A DNA stretch of 64,000 bases from VXYL01 sp965243175 (GCA_965243175.1 OZ251532.1:4340001-4404000), one strand, 5' to 3'. Shown: positions 7,773 through 16,045, counted from the first letter of the stretch. A program made the numbers and translations. Notes: a model not told the origin generated them from the letters alone.

Positions 7773-9857
7773 TCAGACGGGCGCCACGGTCACCGTCTGC
7801 GTGGCGGTGCGGCCTTCGTCCACCAGCAAGGCGATGCCGCCGCTGGCGAGCGCCGCGTCGTTCGCCGTCAAGGCGATTTCGCCATCGATGCTGCCGGTGA
7901 TGGTCGCGCCTACGACGGCGACTTCCAGGCGGTAGGTTCGGTACAGCTCCAGCGGGCAGTCGGCTTCCGCGAGCACCGTCGTGCCGTCGAGTTCCCGCAC
8001 CAGCTGCGCCTTGCCGGACGCGGTGAGGACGAGGGCGTAGTAGCGCTTCATGCCCTGTACGCGCGCGGCGAGGCCGGCGCGGCGCACCAGATGCGGCTTG
8101 ACGTCCGCGCTCACGCGGTAGTCCTGCCAGTCGCGGGCACCGTGGAGCAGCAAGCCGGTGCCGCGGTTGTGGACCAGCCGGAACGACTCCGGGTACCTGC
8201 GCGAGTACTGATCGACGCCGTTCACCCAAGCGCGGCTCCACATGCTGCCGCTGCGCTTCGACAACGTGACCGACGGCGCCCCGCTCCAATCCAAGTGCGC
8301 CAGATAGAGCGTGCCGCCCGCCGGCGCCGCCACGACCTCGACGCCCACTTCGGCAATCGGATAGCCGCCGAGATCCGGCACCTGCCACTCGAGCGTCTCG
8401 CGTACGCCCGGTTCCAGCTGCCGAGCGGTGTCGCGCAAGGTCTGCAGCTGGTCGTCCTGATTGAAGACGCGCACGCATACCGCGACTTCGATGGGCTCGT
8501 CGGCGCTCGGCTCCAGTTCCACCGCCGCCCGCACGGTCTGCCCTGGCGACAACGCCGGGCTCGCCATCAAGCCGTAGCCGCGGCGCTCGAAATACTGTGC
8601 CGTTTCCAGCGAACCGACGAACGTGCCGGTGGTCGCGCGGGCGCCTTCGCCCGGGGCGAGACGGTCGAAGTGGATCGCCAGGCAGGGCTCGCCGCTGGCG
8701 TTGACGCGGTTCTTCACCACGCACTCGTGGCCGCGAAAGCCCTGCACCGAACCCGGTTGCGAGAAGTGGTAGCGGGCGCCGCCCTTGGGCGGCGAGAACT
8801 CGGCGCCGGCGAGGGCGTAGCCGGTGCGGACGATGCGGTCGGCCTGGGCCACCGCGTCGCTCACGCCGCCGCCGCTGTCGGCGCTCGGCAAGTAGCAGAT
8901 GTCCGCCACCGGGCCGCGCCAGTCGGGGCCGGCGTCGATGCCCTCCAGACCGTGTTGGATGCCGAGCAGGCAGCCGAGGTTGCCGGAGTTGCAATCGGTG
9001 TCCCAGCCGGCGGTGTTGACGATCTTCAGCGCCTTCTGGAAGTCGTCGTCGCCGTGCAGCAGCGCGTGGACGATCAGGCCGTGGTTCGGCACCATGTGGC
9101 AGTTGCCGCCGTACTTGTCGTAGCCGTAGTTGGCCTTGATCTCGCCGAACGTGGCGCGCCAGTCGTCGCCGTGCTTGGCGTGCCAGCCGCGGATGTCGCC
9201 GATCATGCGATAGAGCACGCTGTCTTCGGGAATCTGCGCTACGCCGACGTCCAGCAGCTTGTTGGTGTCTCGCTCGACGAACGCCGCCGCTTCCATCGCC
9301 GCCAACACCTGGGCGCCGTAGACGGCCTCGCCGTCGTGGGAGACGCTGGCTGCGCGGCGGGCCAGATCGGCGGCGTGTTCGGGATCGCCGGGAGTGACCA
9401 TCGCCCAGCCGTCGATGAAGATCTGCGCGCCGATCTGCTCCGCCACCACCTTGCCGTTCATGGCGATGGAACCGCTCTCCGGCGCTGGCACGCCGGACGC
9501 CAGGCGCATGTAGGCGGTGTGTTCCGTGGAGTTGCCGAGGCCGCCCCACCAGAGGATGGTGCGGTTCTCGATGAGATAGTTGAGCCACGTCTGGCCGATC
9601 TGCCTGGGCGTGAGCTGCGGGTCGCAGCCGTAGTCCTCCAGGGCGCGAATGAAGGTGAAGGTGCCGCTGATGTCGTCGTCGGTGACGATCAGCGGCACGT
9701 CGAGCTTGTCGTGAACGTAGTAGTCGATCTCGCCCAGGCGCCGTTCGATGGCTTCGTTCGTCCACCCTTCGAAAGGCCGCCCGAGATAGACGCCGATCAG
9801 CTTGCCGAGCACGCCAGCGTAGACGCGCTCCTCGTAGTCCGCTGGCAACGTGGCCAT
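7773..9857 (-). CDS. ADP-ribosylglycohydrolase-family protein with C-terminal sugar-binding-like extension
   Basis: 694 aa. ATG 9857 is chosen because GGGGAGAA lies just upstream and the family N-terminus (ERVYAGVLGKLIGVYLG) begins 11 residues later. Residues 1-360 form an ADP-ribosylglycohydrolase (DraG/ARH) domain: the TDDDISGTF metal-binding motif near residue 58 and the second Asp cluster GWDTDCNSGN near residue 286. The family removes ADP-ribose from proteins or small molecules using two Mg ions. The remaining 330 residues look like beta-sandwich domains: one after about 380, and a last part (about 520-694) similar to LamG/3-keto-disaccharide hydrolase modules. This points to a glycoside-like substrate rather than an ADP-ribosylated nitrogenase. 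No signal peptide seen. Confidence 0.8.
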   Translation of the reverse strand: MATLPADYEERVYAGVLGKLIGVYLGRPFEGWTNEAIERRLGEIDYYVHDKLDVPLIVTDDDISGTFTFIRALEDYGCDPQLTPRQIGQTWLNYLIENRTILWWGGLGNSTEHTAYMRLASGVPAPESGSIAMNGKVVAEQIGAQIFIDGWAMVTPGDPEHAADLARRAASVSHDGEAVYGAQVLAAMEAAAFVERDTNKLLDVGVAQIPEDSVLYRMIGDIRGWHAKHGDDWRATFGEIKANYGYDKYGGNCHMVPNHGLIVHALLHGDDDFQKALKIVNTAGWDTDCNSGNLGCLLGIQHGLEGIDAGPDWRGPVADICYLPSADSGGGVSDAVAQADRIVRTGYALAGAEFSPPKGGARYHFSQPGSVQGFRGHECVVKNRVNASGEPCLAIHFDRLAPGEGARATTGTFVGSLETAQYFERRGYGLMASPALSPGQTVRAAVELEPSADEPIEVAVCVRVFNQDDQLQTLRDTARQLEPGVRETLEWQVPDLGGYPIAEVGVEVVAAPAGGTLYLAHLDWSGAPSVTLSKRSGSMWSRAWVNGVDQYSRRYPESFRLVHNRGTGLLLHGARDWQDYRVSADVKPHLVRRAGLAARVQGMKRYYALVLTASGKAQLVRELDGTTVLAEADCPLELYRTYRLEVAVVGATITGSIDGEIALTANDAALASGGIALLVDEGRTATQTVTVAPV

Positions 9858-9927
9858 GGCTTCTCCCCCTGACGGTTGTGCCCCTAAGTGTGGCTGGTCG
9901 CGGAACAAAGGGCTAGCCCGTACAGGC

Positions 9928-9967
9928 GCTTGACGCTGCCGCGCTCAGCGCGGAGGATGGCGACATC
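9928..9967 (+). repeat. Dispersed direct repeat, copy B
   Basis: 35 of 40 bases match 2031-2070 by eye. It lies in the 158-base gap between the divergent ADP-ribosylglycohydrolase and PhyH genes and contains a perfect hairpin CCGCGC-TCA-GCGCGG (9939-9953) that copy A lacks. A 10-base palindrome GGGCTAGCCC lies just before (9910-9919). The repeat is in frame with the PhyH gene, but no start codon precedes it. Confidence 0.55.
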
Positions 9968-10015
9968 GGCTCGGGAGCGGGCGGCGACGGGCTTTGGAGC
10001 GAGGTGGAAAGCGGG

Positions 10016-11011
10016 ATGGCCGAAGAAATCCACCGCAGGCCGAGCGCGATCTTCGAGGCGCCGAAACTGGCTGCCCCTGGCGTGGCGCTGTCGGCCGCGG
10101 AGGTGGATTTCTTCGTCGAGCACGGCTTTCTGGTGAAGCCGCGGCTGCTTTGCATGGATGCCGTCGATGCGGCGATGGATCGCGTCTGGGACTACCTCTT
10201 GGACCGGGTGCCCGTCGCCTTGGACTCCGGCTGGCGACTGCGCCGGGAGGACGCCGCGACGTGGCTGGATCCGCGGTGGGCGTCGATGCCTCCGGTGCCG
10301 AAGGCGGGGCCGCATCGCGGTCGGCAGCGCATCGCCCATCATGGGGCGACCGTCAAGCTGCACGAGCTTGGAGGGGCCGACTTTCTCGTCGATCTGGTGC
10401 CGAACAATCCTGCCGTGCGCCGCGTCGCGACCGCGCTGCTCGGCGATTTGCGCAACAGTTCTCGAACTCGCGGGGTCTATGCGCTCTTTCCGAGTCGCGA
10501 CGCCAAGCCGCCGGAGGTCGCGGAAGACGAACTCGTCGCCAAGGCGCTCGGGCCGCATACCGACCAGGTATGCCAGCAGCTCAACGCCTGCGCGTATCTG
10601 GACGCCGTGCCGTCGCGCGGCGGCGGGTTCACCGTCTATCCGGGGAGCCACCGCGTCATGTTCGGCGCTCATCGACTGGCCGCCAACTGGTCGCCGCTGC
10701 CGGACTTCAGGGACGCGATGCGGCAGGTGATTCGGGACGTGACGCCGCTGGAGATCGCGGGCGGCAAAGGCGACGTGATCTTCTGGCATGGCCGCACGAT
10801 GCACTCCGCCGGCGCGCACTTCGGACGGCGGATTCGCTGGGCGGTGTTCGCGGACTTCACGCACGACCGCGAGACGCTGGACGACGACGCCCACATCGCC
10901 GCTGGCCTCTACGAGTGGTTCAAGGACACCAAGCTCTTTCGCGACGACGACGCGGTGGACGCCGAAGACGGCTCGGCCATGTGGAAGGGCTGGCGTCTCG
11001 GCGGCGCTTGA
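10016..11011 (+). CDS. Phytanoyl-CoA dioxygenase (PhyH)-family protein
   Basis: 331 aa. ATG 10016 has GAGGTGG 8 bases upstream. A Fe(II)/2-oxoglutarate oxygenase of the PhyH family: the HxD iron ligands are in LGPHTDQ (about residue 181), the distal His is in MHSAG (about residue 263), and the 2-oxoglutarate-binding Arg is in the FGRRIRW segment soon after. GGGFTVYPGSHR is the characteristic PhyH turn before the final strands. Such enzymes hydroxylate acyl-CoAs, ectoine, phosphonates and many small metabolites, so the substrate is open. It is divergent from the ADP-ribosylglycohydrolase gene. Confidence 0.8.
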   Translation: MAEEIHRRPSAIFEAPKLAAPGVALSAAEVDFFVEHGFLVKPRLLCMDAVDAAMDRVWDYLLDRVPVALDSGWRLRREDAATWLDPRWASMPPVPKAGPHRGRQRIAHHGATVKLHELGGADFLVDLVPNNPAVRRVATALLGDLRNSSRTRGVYALFPSRDAKPPEVAEDELVAKALGPHTDQVCQQLNACAYLDAVPSRGGGFTVYPGSHRVMFGAHRLAANWSPLPDFRDAMRQVIRDVTPLEIAGGKGDVIFWHGRTMHSAGAHFGRRIRWAVFADFTHDRETLDDDAHIAAGLYEWFKDTKLFRDDDAVDAEDGSAMWKGWRLGGA

Positions 11012-11040
11012 GCCGCCGGCGAAACGAGCGAGCGACGCTT

Positions 11041-11057
11041 CCGCCGACGCTCGGCGG
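11041..11057 (+). terminator. Stem-loop after the PhyH gene
   Basis: CCGCCGA-CGC-TCGGCGG, a perfect 7-base-pair stem with a 3-base loop, 30 bases after the PhyH stop and followed by a T-enriched stretch. Plausible intrinsic terminator between convergent genes. Confidence 0.45.
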
Positions 11058-11114
11058 GCCTTCATCCTTGTTCGAGCAGCGGCGCGGAGCGATGCCGCGC
11101 CCTGCCCTCGCGCT

Positions 11115-11633
11115 CTAGGCCGTCAGCGCCTTCAGCACCTGCTCGACGCAGGCGTCCGCCTTGGCGCGCATTTCGTCGTCGGTGGCGTCCTGGATCGGAT
11201 GCTCGACGAAGACGCACTTCGCGTCATCCATGCCGAGCGCCTTCGCCTGGGTCGCCGCCGCATCGACGAACGCGTTGGAGGCGATGCTCACCGCCGGCAC
11301 GCCCTGGATCTCGAACCATACCGTGTCATGCAAACTGCACGTGGTACAGGAGCCTCAGTCGGCAAGCGCCTCGATCACGAAGTCGTTGCCGGCCTTGATG
11401 TCCCGCCGCAGCGCGTCCGGCGCCGGCTTGGTGAAGGTCGGCTTGGCGTAGCGGTTCACGGTGACGCCGGGCAGGCGTTCGCCGAGCCGCTCTTCGAGCT
11501 GGTCGAGCAGCACGTTGCCGCGCGGCTTGGCGATGTCGAGCAGCGCCACGCTGCCGCGGATCGCCGCTGGCCGCGGCGTGGTCGAGCGCGTCACGGGGAC
11601 GCGTTCGTCCGTGGGGTCGAGAATGGTGGTCAT
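11115..11633 (-). CDS. UGSC-motif selenoprotein (in-frame UGA as selenocysteine)
   Basis: 172 aa if the TGA at 11357-11355 is read as selenocysteine (residue 93). The frame continues without interruption on both sides: ...FVIEALAD-U-GSCTTC-SLHDTVWFEIQGVPAV... The four residues Sec-Gly-Ser-Cys are exactly the signature for which the UGSC family is named, and Cys96 and Cys99 follow. The downstream half, with VFVEHPIQDATDDEMRAKAD, is the conserved C-terminal part of that family. ATG 11633 has GGAGAAGGAG upstream. A bSECIS-like hairpin begins 5 bases after the UGA. The reaction is unknown; a redox role is suggested by the Sec/Cys pair and the thioredoxin-fold neighbour encoded 78 bases upstream. 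Standard gene callers would split or truncate this gene. Confidence 0.85.
11316..11357 (-). promoter_or_regulatory. Candidate bacterial SECIS element with its UGA codon
   Basis: After the UGA (11357-11355) the mRNA can fold into a lower stem CUGUACC/GGUAUGG (11349-11343 with 11322-11316, including two G-U pairs), an asymmetric internal loop (A opposite ACAC), an upper stem CGUGCA/UGCAUG (11341-11336 with 11332-11327) and an apical loop GUU. The loop starts 19 bases after the UGA and its first base is G. This agrees with the bacterial SECIS consensus as I know it: apical loop roughly 16-37 bases downstream, with G in the first two loop positions. Confidence 0.7.
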
Positions 11634-11711
11634 GGTTTGCAGCTCCTTCTCTCCTTGAGTCGTCCTTGTTCGCCGAGCTTGGAGTTCGGGCTCGGCGGCA
11701 TTGCGAGTGTC

Positions 11712-13286
11712 CTACGTTTCGATCTTGCGCGAAACCGGCACCGAGCCGATCTCGCCGCCGGCCCAGCCGTGGAAGACGCCGCTGAACTTGCCCGCTTCGG
11801 CACCGGCGACGATGATGTGGATGTTGTCCTTGGAGGCGAACTTCGGCATGCGGCGCGTTCGTCGCTCGGGGGGCATCGCTTCGAGACGTTCCTGGGAAAT
11901 CCCCCCGCCGACGTCTTCGTCCGCGGCCAGTTCCGCCAAGGGCCGCGAGGTCACGTTCTGCACGTGCTCGCGGATGTCGTCCTTGTCGAAGCGGTCGCGC
12001 CACAGCGTGTCCACATGCTCCGGCGAGATCACCAGCAGCGCGTCGCTGCTGTTGTGGGCGCGCAGGTGGTGCGCCGCTTCCATCGACAGCGCGAAGCTGC
12101 CGGCGAGCTGCCGGGCCGTGCGCGAGGTCTGGTCGACGCACAGCGCCGGGCCGCTGGTCATGGCGAAGGCGGTCACCACGGAATCGCTGGCCTCGAAGCC
12201 CCGCTCCACGTGCATCGGCGGCCACGGGCTGCGTTCCTCCCATTCGGCGAAGCACATCGTGAACTTCATCGGATTGCCGAGCGTGGACCGTTCGGTGCCG
12301 CCGGGCTTGGCGCCGCCGATGTTGCGCACCGCCAAGCGCACGGCGCGGCCAATGGCGGCGTTGGCGCGGGTGCCTTGGCCGAGAACGCCGAGGCCCATGT
12401 TCATGCCGATGCGCTCGCGGATGGGGCCGTTCACCACCAGCACCGGCGACGCGCCCATGGTGGTGGCGTTGACGCCGTGGATGTTGAACTGCTTGTTGGC
12501 GATGGCCTGGATGGCGGCGATCACCACCGGCAGGTATTCGGGCTTGCAGCCGGCGAGCACGGCGTTGATGGCGATCTTCTCCACCGTCGCCGGGGCGTAG
12601 TTCGGGGCGATCTCGGCGATCACTTCCTGGCTGTCGCGTTCGGTGCCGCCGAGCATTCGCATCACGCGCTCGGCGGTGGGCGGCACCACCGGCAGGCCGT
12701 CGGTGAAGCCTTGGTCGAACAGGAACTCGTGGACGTCGTCCGCCGGCGCGATTTCGATCTTCCGCGCCCGCAGCGGGCTGTTCTCCGACTCGGCGCGCAG
12801 GCGGTCGGCGATGATCGGGTCCTGGGTGAGCGAGCCGCAGCCGGGACGCCAAGCCGGCAGGGCGTCCCAATCCACCTCGGTAGCGTTCGGCGCCCGTCGC
12901 TCGAAGAGCCGTCGCCACTCGCTGCGGTCGAAGCCGACCAAGCGGTCGACTTCGGCGCCGTCCGCATCGACGAGCAGCACGAGCGGCACCGTCTCCACGT
13001 CGTAGGCGAACGAGACCTTGAGGATCGAATCGTCGAGCAGCGGCAGCGAGAGGCCGTGCCGTTCGATCAGGGTTCGGTTGCCGTCGGCGGTCTGCCCCGG
13101 CGCCAGCACGTCGAGGTCGCCGCCGTCGTGCAGCGCCTGCAGCAACGGCATGACGAGATTGCAGGTCGGGCAGTCCTCCTTCACGAAGCACAGCAAGGTC
13201 GGCTTGCCAGCGGGCTGCTCGGACGGAAATGCGAAGTTGCGGCCGGACATGTCGGCCAGCGAAAAGGGCGGCAGCGTGGTGGTCAT
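11712..13286 (-). CDS. Thioredoxin-fold domain fused to a large conserved domain, partner of the UGSC protein
   Basis: 524 aa. ATG 13286 has AAGGAG 4 bases upstream. Residues 1-150 form a peroxiredoxin/thioredoxin-like domain with the redox motif C39-P-T-C42 in VKEDCPTCNLVMPLL and the cis-Pro region ETVPLVLLVD. The remaining 350 residues form a separate conserved domain that begins FTDGLPVVPPTAERV and contains AINAVLAGCKPEYLPVV, GPIRERIGMN and RANAAIGRAVRL. I recognise this block as a recurring uncharacterised family but cannot name a reaction. It is transcribed with the UGSC selenoprotein (78-base gap), so the thioredoxin domain may reduce or be reduced by the Sec-containing protein. Confidence 0.75.
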   Translation of the reverse strand: MTTTLPPFSLADMSGRNFAFPSEQPAGKPTLLCFVKEDCPTCNLVMPLLQALHDGGDLDVLAPGQTADGNRTLIERHGLSLPLLDDSILKVSFAYDVETVPLVLLVDADGAEVDRLVGFDRSEWRRLFERRAPNATEVDWDALPAWRPGCGSLTQDPIIADRLRAESENSPLRARKIEIAPADDVHEFLFDQGFTDGLPVVPPTAERVMRMLGGTERDSQEVIAEIAPNYAPATVEKIAINAVLAGCKPEYLPVVIAAIQAIANKQFNIHGVNATTMGASPVLVVNGPIRERIGMNMGLGVLGQGTRANAAIGRAVRLAVRNIGGAKPGGTERSTLGNPMKFTMCFAEWEERSPWPPMHVERGFEASDSVVTAFAMTSGPALCVDQTSRTARQLAGSFALSMEAAHHLRAHNSSDALLVISPEHVDTLWRDRFDKDDIREHVQNVTSRPLAELAADEDVGGGISQERLEAMPPERRTRRMPKFASKDNIHIIVAGAEAGKFSGVFHGWAGGEIGSVPVSRKIET

Positions 13287-13327
13287 CGTGCTCCTTGGCG
13301 CAGCCGTGCGAACGGAAACGAAAGCGC

Positions 13328-13339
13328 GAGTGTACACTC
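13328..13339. promoter_or_regulatory. Palindrome in the divergent promoter region
   Basis: GAGTGTACACTC, a perfect 12-base palindrome 42 bases before the thioredoxin-fusion gene (minus) and 28 bases before the metallophosphoesterase gene (plus). It could be an operator for either or both; no promoter elements are clear around it. Confidence 0.3.
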
Positions 13340-13366
13340 CGCCGCCCTTCCATCGGGTACGACGCC

Positions 13367-15328
13367 ATGATGTCCATGCAATCGGCGCTCAGTCGCGCAG
13401 CCGTGGCGCTCGTGGTCAGCGTCGCAATGGTCTCGCCATCGCACGGCGAAGCCACGCGGATCGAGGCGAGCACGGCGGAGTCGGCCGCGCCGTGGACGAG
13501 CCTCGATGCGAACGACGCTGAGGAAGACTTCCACTTCGTCATCGTCAGCGACCGCACCGGCGGCGCCCGGCCGGGCGTCTTCCGGTCCGCCATTCCCAAG
13601 GTGAACCTGCTCGAACCGGCGTTCGTGGTGAGCGTTGGCGACTTGATCGAGGGCTACACGGAAGATCAAGCGCAGCTGGATCGCGAGTGGGACGAGTTCG
13701 AGGGCTTCGTCGCTGGCCTGGAGGCGCCCTTCTTCTACGCGGCTGGCAACCACGACATGAACAATGCCGTGATGGCGCACACGTGGCGGGCGCGCTTCGG
13801 CCCTTCCTACTACCGCTTCGTCTACAAGGACGTGCTGTTTCTGGTGCTGAACTCGGAACTGTTCGGCATGGTGACCGAGCCGGAGACGCCGGTGCCCGGG
13901 CCGTGGACGCAAGCCGAGCAGCTGGCGTTCATCGAACGGACGCTGGCCGAGTTTCCGACGCCGCGCTGGACCATCGTGATCGTCCACCAGCCGCTTTGGG
14001 ACTACGCGGACGGTCCGCGCGGCGACTGGCCGCGAGTGGAAGCGATGCTCGGCGAGCGCGACTACACCGTGTTCGCCGGCCATTTCCATCGCTACGTCAA
14101 GAACGTCCGCAACGACCGCAAGTACATCACCTTGGCGACCACCGGCGGCGGCAGCAGTCTGCGCGGCGGCATCTACGGCGAGTTCGACCACGTGGCTTGG
14201 GTGACGATGGCCGCGCAAGGCCCGCGCATCGCCAACCTGATGCTGGACGGCATCGAAGACGAGAACGTCGTCACGGATGCGTCGCGGCAGGCGATTCTCG
14301 GTATGGTGGGGGCAGGCATTCGCGGTGGGCCGCTGGTGCAGTCGCTGCCGCGGTTCGTCGACGCGCCGGGCGCGCTGTTCGAGCGCGGCGAGGTGTCCTT
14401 CGAGGCGAAGAACGCCAACGCCGAGACGGTGGTGCTGCGCTACGACGTGGACGCCGGCCCGCATCTGCGCTTCGCCGGTACGCCGCGAGAGTTCACCCTC
14501 GCGCCAGGCGCGGCGGCGCGCATTGACGTTCCGCTCGTCGCCGAGGCGCCGATGGCGTTCGCCGATTTGGCGCCTGGGCGGATCGAATGGATGCTCGAAA
14601 CGAAGGCTGGCGAAGACACAGTGCGCGTCGAGCTCGCGAATGCGCTGCTGCCGGTGTCGTCCTTCGCCCTGCCCTCCGGCAGCGCCGTCGTCGATGGCGA
14701 TCTGGGCGAATGGCCGGAGCTGCCGTTCAAGGCGACGCGCCAAGGCGACGTCGCCTCCAAGCCGACCGCCGCCACCGACGTGAGCTTCGCCTTCGGCCTG
14801 CGCGAATCCGACGGCGACATCTACTTGGCGGCGCGGGTCGTCGACGACGATCTGGTGGCGTCGACCGAATTCGGCCCCGACGTGCAGGACGCGCTGGTGC
14901 TGTTCGCGGATGCTCGCCCGGAACCAGAACGCTCCGCCAACGTGCTGCTCTTTCCCGCCACGCGACGCGGCCACTTGGCGCAGATGGCGCTGGCGCGGAT
15001 GACGTTGGCGGAGGCGGCACCGGACGACACCGCGAGGCGGCTGGCCGACTCGCTCGCCGCCGTGGACTGGCGCACGGCGCGCGCGGAGAACGGCTACGTC
15101 GCCGAGGCCAAGGTGTCCGGCGAGTTCCTGAGCGCGCAAGCCGGAAAACCTTGGCAGGCGGTGCGCATCAGTCTCATGGCCGTGGATTGGGACGCGGACG
15201 AAATCGACAACCGCATCCCTTGGCACGTGCGCGGCTCCAGCGGAACCGCGCTGCACTGGCAGCCGAACCGCTTCGGCGATGCGCCAGCCGCTGGCACGGG
15301 AACCTTCGCGCGCACCCCGCGCCAGTGA
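13367..15328 (+). CDS. Exported calcineurin-like metallophosphoesterase with C-terminal CBM9-like domain
   Basis: 653 aa from ATG 13367 (a second ATG follows at once). A signal peptide is visible (SRAAVALVVSVAMVSPSHGEA), so the enzyme is periplasmic or secreted. Residues 55-310 hold the metallophosphoesterase motifs: VSDRTGG in place of the usual DxH, GDLIEG (about 89-94), AGNHD (about 125-129), IVHQPLW and GHFHR (about 237-241). Residues 330-440 look like beta-sandwich linker domains. Residues 450-640 resemble a CBM9-type carbohydrate-binding module, with VVDGDLGEWPELP and DVSFAFGLRESDGDIYLAARV-type strands. The first metal motif without His is seen in some subfamilies. Substrate unknown; an extracellular phosphoester or glycan-linked phosphate is plausible. 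Confidence 0.8.
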   Translation: MMSMQSALSRAAVALVVSVAMVSPSHGEATRIEASTAESAAPWTSLDANDAEEDFHFVIVSDRTGGARPGVFRSAIPKVNLLEPAFVVSVGDLIEGYTEDQAQLDREWDEFEGFVAGLEAPFFYAAGNHDMNNAVMAHTWRARFGPSYYRFVYKDVLFLVLNSELFGMVTEPETPVPGPWTQAEQLAFIERTLAEFPTPRWTIVIVHQPLWDYADGPRGDWPRVEAMLGERDYTVFAGHFHRYVKNVRNDRKYITLATTGGGSSLRGGIYGEFDHVAWVTMAAQGPRIANLMLDGIEDENVVTDASRQAILGMVGAGIRGGPLVQSLPRFVDAPGALFERGEVSFEAKNANAETVVLRYDVDAGPHLRFAGTPREFTLAPGAAARIDVPLVAEAPMAFADLAPGRIEWMLETKAGEDTVRVELANALLPVSSFALPSGSAVVDGDLGEWPELPFKATRQGDVASKPTAATDVSFAFGLRESDGDIYLAARVVDDDLVASTEFGPDVQDALVLFADARPEPERSANVLLFPATRRGHLAQMALARMTLAEAAPDDTARRLADSLAAVDWRTARAENGYVAEAKVSGEFLSAQAGKPWQAVRISLMAVDWDADEIDNRIPWHVRGSSGTALHWQPNRFGDAPAAGTGTFARTPRQ

Positions 15329-15335
15329 CTGGAAG

Positions 15336-15353
15336 GCCGCCGAAACAGGCGGC
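15336..15353. terminator. Stem-loop between convergent genes
   Basis: GCCGCC-GAAACA-GGCGGC: a perfect 6-base-pair stem in the 24-base gap between the metallophosphoesterase and RraA-like genes, touching the stop codon of the latter. Possible bidirectional terminator. Confidence 0.4.
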
Positions 15354-16045
15354 TAGTGGATCTCGGCGGCCTTGCCCTGGGCTTGGCGGAGCTTCTCGAT
15401 GTTGAAGCCGGGCTGCTTGGCGGCGTTGATGATGACCGCCTCGCGGCTGGCGATCGCCGCGGCCGCGTCCATCACCTTTTCCGCCACGTCGTGGGGGATC
15501 ACCACCGCCCCATGCTGGTCCGCATGTATCAGATCGCCGTCGTTGACGCTCATCCCGCAGACGTCGACCGCGCCGCCGAAGGAGACGACGTGGACGAAGG
15601 CGTGCGACGGGCCGACCCGATCCGCCAGCATCTGAAAGCCATCGGCGACGTCCGGCAGATCGCGGACGCTGCCGTCGGTGATCACGCCCAGACAGCCGAG
15701 CCCGGCGTGGATGTTGCTGTTCACTTCGCCCCAGAACGAACCGTAGCCGCGGGATTCGCCATCGAGATCCTGAATCACGGAAATGGCGGGCTTGGCGCCG
15801 CCGTTGTCGATGTAGTCGTAGTAGTCGCCGGGATTGGGGCGCGGGTCCGCCGGATGCTGGGCGCGAATGGTGGCCGTGCGCGCGTAGCCGACCATCACGC
15901 CGAGCTGCGGGCGCGTGCAGACGAGCGGTTCCACGGTGTAGCCATAGCCGCGGCGCTTCGGCGCGACGACCTCCAGCGCGTTGCAGACGGTGGGCGTGTC
16001 GATGGTGGCGAGCTGCTCCAGCAGCGCCGCGGGATGTTCGGACAT
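15353..16045 (-). CDS. RraA-family protein (4-hydroxy-4-methyl-2-oxoglutarate aldolase-like)
   Basis: 230 aa; ATG 16045 has AAGGAAG upstream. The RraA/HMG-aldolase fold is indicated by TPTVCNALE at the N-terminus, GVMVGYARTATIRA, the metal and substrate loop GCLGVITDGSVRDLPD, and the HADQHGAVVIP strand near the C-terminus. Members cleave 4-hydroxy-4-methyl-2-oxoglutarate or oxaloacetate with a divalent metal; others inhibit RNase E. The Gly-Val-Ile-x-Asp-Gly-x-x-Arg-Asp pattern favours an aldolase-type protein. No catabolic partner is adjacent, so the substrate is open. Confidence 0.8.
   Translation of the reverse strand: MSEHPAALLEQLATIDTPTVCNALEVVAPKRRGYGYTVEPLVCTRPQLGVMVGYARTATIRAQHPADPRPNPGDYYDYIDNGGAKPAISVIQDLDGESRGYGSFWGEVNSNIHAGLGCLGVITDGSVRDLPDVADGFQMLADRVGPSHAFVHVVSFGGAVDVCGMSVNDGDLIHADQHGAVVIPHDVAEKVMDAAAAIASREAVIINAAKQPGFNIEKLRQAQGKAAEIH

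Noticed and set aside
8091..9872. 593-codon plus-strand frame
   Set aside because: Antisense to the ADP-ribosylglycohydrolase gene; Val/Ala/Arg-rich product without domains.
11355..11357. Nonsense mutation or frameshift making 11115-11633 a pseudogene
   Set aside because: The codon is exactly at the Sec of the UGSC motif, the reading frame is intact on both sides, and a SECIS-like hairpin follows.
11326..13599. 757-codon minus-strand frame over the thioredoxin-fusion gene
   Set aside because: Arg/Ala-rich and domain-free; shadow of 11712-13286.
13283..15256. 657-codon minus-strand frame
   Set aside because: Antisense shadow of the metallophosphoesterase gene.
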